Of a stretch of 7,029 nt of DNA, positions 6,075 through 7,029 are shown piece by piece (the first letter of the stretch is position 1; each line of letters begins with the position of its first letter). Source of the stretch: Nitrospinaceae bacterium (lineage in GTDB: Bacteria; Nitrospinota; Nitrospinia; Nitrospinales; Nitrospinaceae); the NCBI GenBank assembly GCA_029261615.1, contig JAJDAX010000036.1, positions 1-7,029 on the forward strand. The letters are read 5' to 3'. The translations under genes were made by a program, and so were the position numbers. The notes below the pieces were generated by a model that saw only the letters and a program-made list of their open reading frames with translations, had not been told where the DNA came from and did no database searches.

Positions 6075-6730
6075 AAATTTTTAAATATCGGGTTTTATTG
6101 GGGTTACTTCTGGCAGGATTTTTAATTATCAGCCTCGATGATCAAGCGCGAGCAGATGATATTGGTTATTGGAACGAATTTATTTTAAAACATAAAATTG
6201 ATGAAAACCTGAGTGCCCATTTCAAAAGCGAAGAATGGTTTCTAAGTGATGTGAGTCGGTTGGGTCTATACAATTTCACCTCAGGGCTAACCTTCCACGA
6301 ATCCAAATATTTCGATTTGGAGTTTAATTACCGCTACCAGAAGCTCAAGTTATTCACCGCCTGGACTGAAGAAAACCGATTCGAAATAATCCCCCATCTA
6401 AAGATAGATTTATTCGGATTCCAATTCGCGCTTCGAAACCGACTGGAGTTCAGGAGCATTGACGGAAATGACAGCCTCCGCCTTAGAGAACGGATCACCA
6501 TAAAAAAGGGTATTAAACTTAAACAAATGGCATTCGATATTTACGTTTCCAACGAATTTTTCTATGACACCAATGTGGACGATTACAATCAAAACAGAGC
6601 TAAGGTGGGGATCGTTAAGAAGATTCTTCCTGGAGTAAAGATGGGTTTGTATTACATGTATTGGACACTTCAGGCGAAAACGTTATACAAAGCAAATGTC
6701 GTTGGAACGACATTTACCTTTTCTTTTTAA
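6071..6730 (+). CDS. DUF2490-family predicted outer-membrane beta-barrel
   Basis: Predicted outer-membrane protein of 219 aa, function unknown. The first 28 residues form a Sec signal peptide (MKIFKYRVLLGLLLAGFLI..., cleavage after ARA). The rest alternates polar and hydrophobic residues in amphipathic beta strands and ends in Phe (TFTFSF), a usual OMP assembly signal. Conserved DUF2490-type features are the early W34-N35-E36, Y87-R88-Y89, E101-N102-R103, RNRLEFR (122-128), RLRER (137-141), N161-E162 and QNR (174-176). Only the TTG at 6071 gives a full signal peptide; an in-frame stop lies at 6050-6052 and no Shine-Dalgarno sequence is seen. The start overlaps the stop of a 23-codon upstream frame. 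The gene looks more AT-rich than the housekeeping genes (23 G+C of 60 in 6301-6360 by hand, against 28 of 60 in 4681-4740 of yidC). Confidence 0.75.
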   Translation: MKIFKYRVLLGLLLAGFLIISLDDQARADDIGYWNEFILKHKIDENLSAHFKSEEWFLSDVSRLGLYNFTSGLTFHESKYFDLEFNYRYQKLKLFTAWTEENRFEIIPHLKIDLFGFQFALRNRLEFRSIDGNDSLRLRERITIKKGIKLKQMAFDIYVSNEFFYDTNVDDYNQNRAKVGIVKKILPGVKMGLYYMYWTLQAKTLYKANVVGTTFTFSF

Positions 6731-6754
6731 TCCAAAAGCCTTTAATTGTTATGC

Positions 6755-6772
6755 GGTCAAGGAGATTTGACC
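6755..6772. repeat. GGTCAA/TTGACC dyad upstream of mnmE
   Basis: GGTCAA (6755-6760) and TTGACC (6767-6772) are perfect inverted copies with a 6-nt centre. The right arm also resembles a -35 box (TTGACC), but no good -10 follows at 16-18 nt. It lies 24 nt after the barrel gene stop and 120 nt before mnmE. It could be a regulatory site or a transcript hairpin without a T tract. Confidence 0.3.
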
Positions 6773-6892
6773 AGTTCACCTGAGAAATTTTGATTTTATG
6801 TGCCTCCGTAAAGTGGAGTAAGATGGAGCGGTTTTTCAATTCTTGTTGAAAGCCTTCAAACAGCACTTTCTACTACACACCTCAAAGTCACT

Positions 6893-7029
6893 ATGCCCGA
6901 CACGATTACCGCAATTGCCACACCTCCAGGAGAAGGGGGACTGCACGTCATCCGCGTGAGCGGTACGGATTCTTTGGCCGTTCTTAGCAGGGTTTTCACC
7001 CCGGCCACCGGAAAAAGCGTCGAGACGAT
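6893..7029 (+). CDS. mnmE: tRNA modification GTPase MnmE, 5' part
   Basis: MnmE is a GTPase that, with MnmG, installs the carboxymethylaminomethyl (or aminomethyl) group on the wobble uridine of certain tRNAs. Only the first 45 codons are present; the gene runs off the right edge. The N-terminus reads [24 protein letters not shown], the family's characteristic opening (DTIxAIATPPGxGGxxVIRxSG), which belongs to the tetrahydrofolate-binding N-terminal domain. The GTPase domain would lie beyond the window. The ATG at 6893 is fixed by this motif. No clear Shine-Dalgarno sequence precedes it. The gene usually follows yidC in this cluster; here about 1.6 kb intervenes. Confidence 0.93.
   Translation, partial: MPDTITAIATPPGEGGLHVIRVSGTDSLAVLSRVFTPATGKSVET

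Noticed and set aside
38..6847. Near-identical 13-mers TTCAATTC(C/T)TGTT before tyrS (38-50) and mnmE (6835-6847)
   Set aside because: Twelve of 13 matches between two sites are expected many times by chance among all pairs in 7 kb, and their distances to the start codons differ (15 and 45 nt).

Overview
The window looks like a chromosomal housekeeping segment from a Gram-negative bacterium of moderate GC content. It encodes a YidC with the large periplasmic domain typical of Gram-negatives, three proteins with Sec signal peptides, and a predicted outer-membrane beta-barrel ending in Phe. Nothing here fixes the lineage. The mix of gene types would fit Nitrospinota or a deltaproteobacterial-type phylum, but that is a guess from general resemblance.

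Layout from left to right. tyrS (66-1277, +) is complete. It converges, with a 5-nt gap, on a minus-strand gene for an exported protein (1283-2461) that appears to carry two copies of a FlgT C-terminal-like domain. A 350-nt divergent intergenic region (2462-2811) follows. It holds a near-consensus sigma70 promoter (TTGACA, 17 nt, AATAAT) reading into the classical cluster rpmH (2812-2946), rnpA (2949-3290), yidD (3327-3539) and yidC (3556-5304). rpmH is short and out of frame with the longer overlapping reading frames, so it is easily missed. The cluster joins ribosomal protein L34, the RNase P protein subunit and two membrane-protein insertion factors.

In many bacteria mnmE follows yidC directly. 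Here it begins only at 6893 and runs off the right edge. The roughly 1.6 kb between them holds degenerate sequence resembling dispersed intergenic repeats (about 5345-5460), then a small exported protein that resembles a PD-(D/E)XK nuclease-like fold (5609-5998). A 23-codon leader-like ORF follows (6003-6074) and overlaps the TTG start of a DUF2490-type outer-membrane barrel gene (6071-6730). That barrel gene looks more AT-rich than the housekeeping genes. This interval is the accessory and least understood part of the window.

No CRISPR array, tRNA, rRNA, transposase or defence operon is visible. The points most worth following are the secreted nuclease-like protein, the leader ORF with stop/start overlap, the duplicated domain in the 1283-2461 protein, and the palindrome that spans two convergent stop codons.
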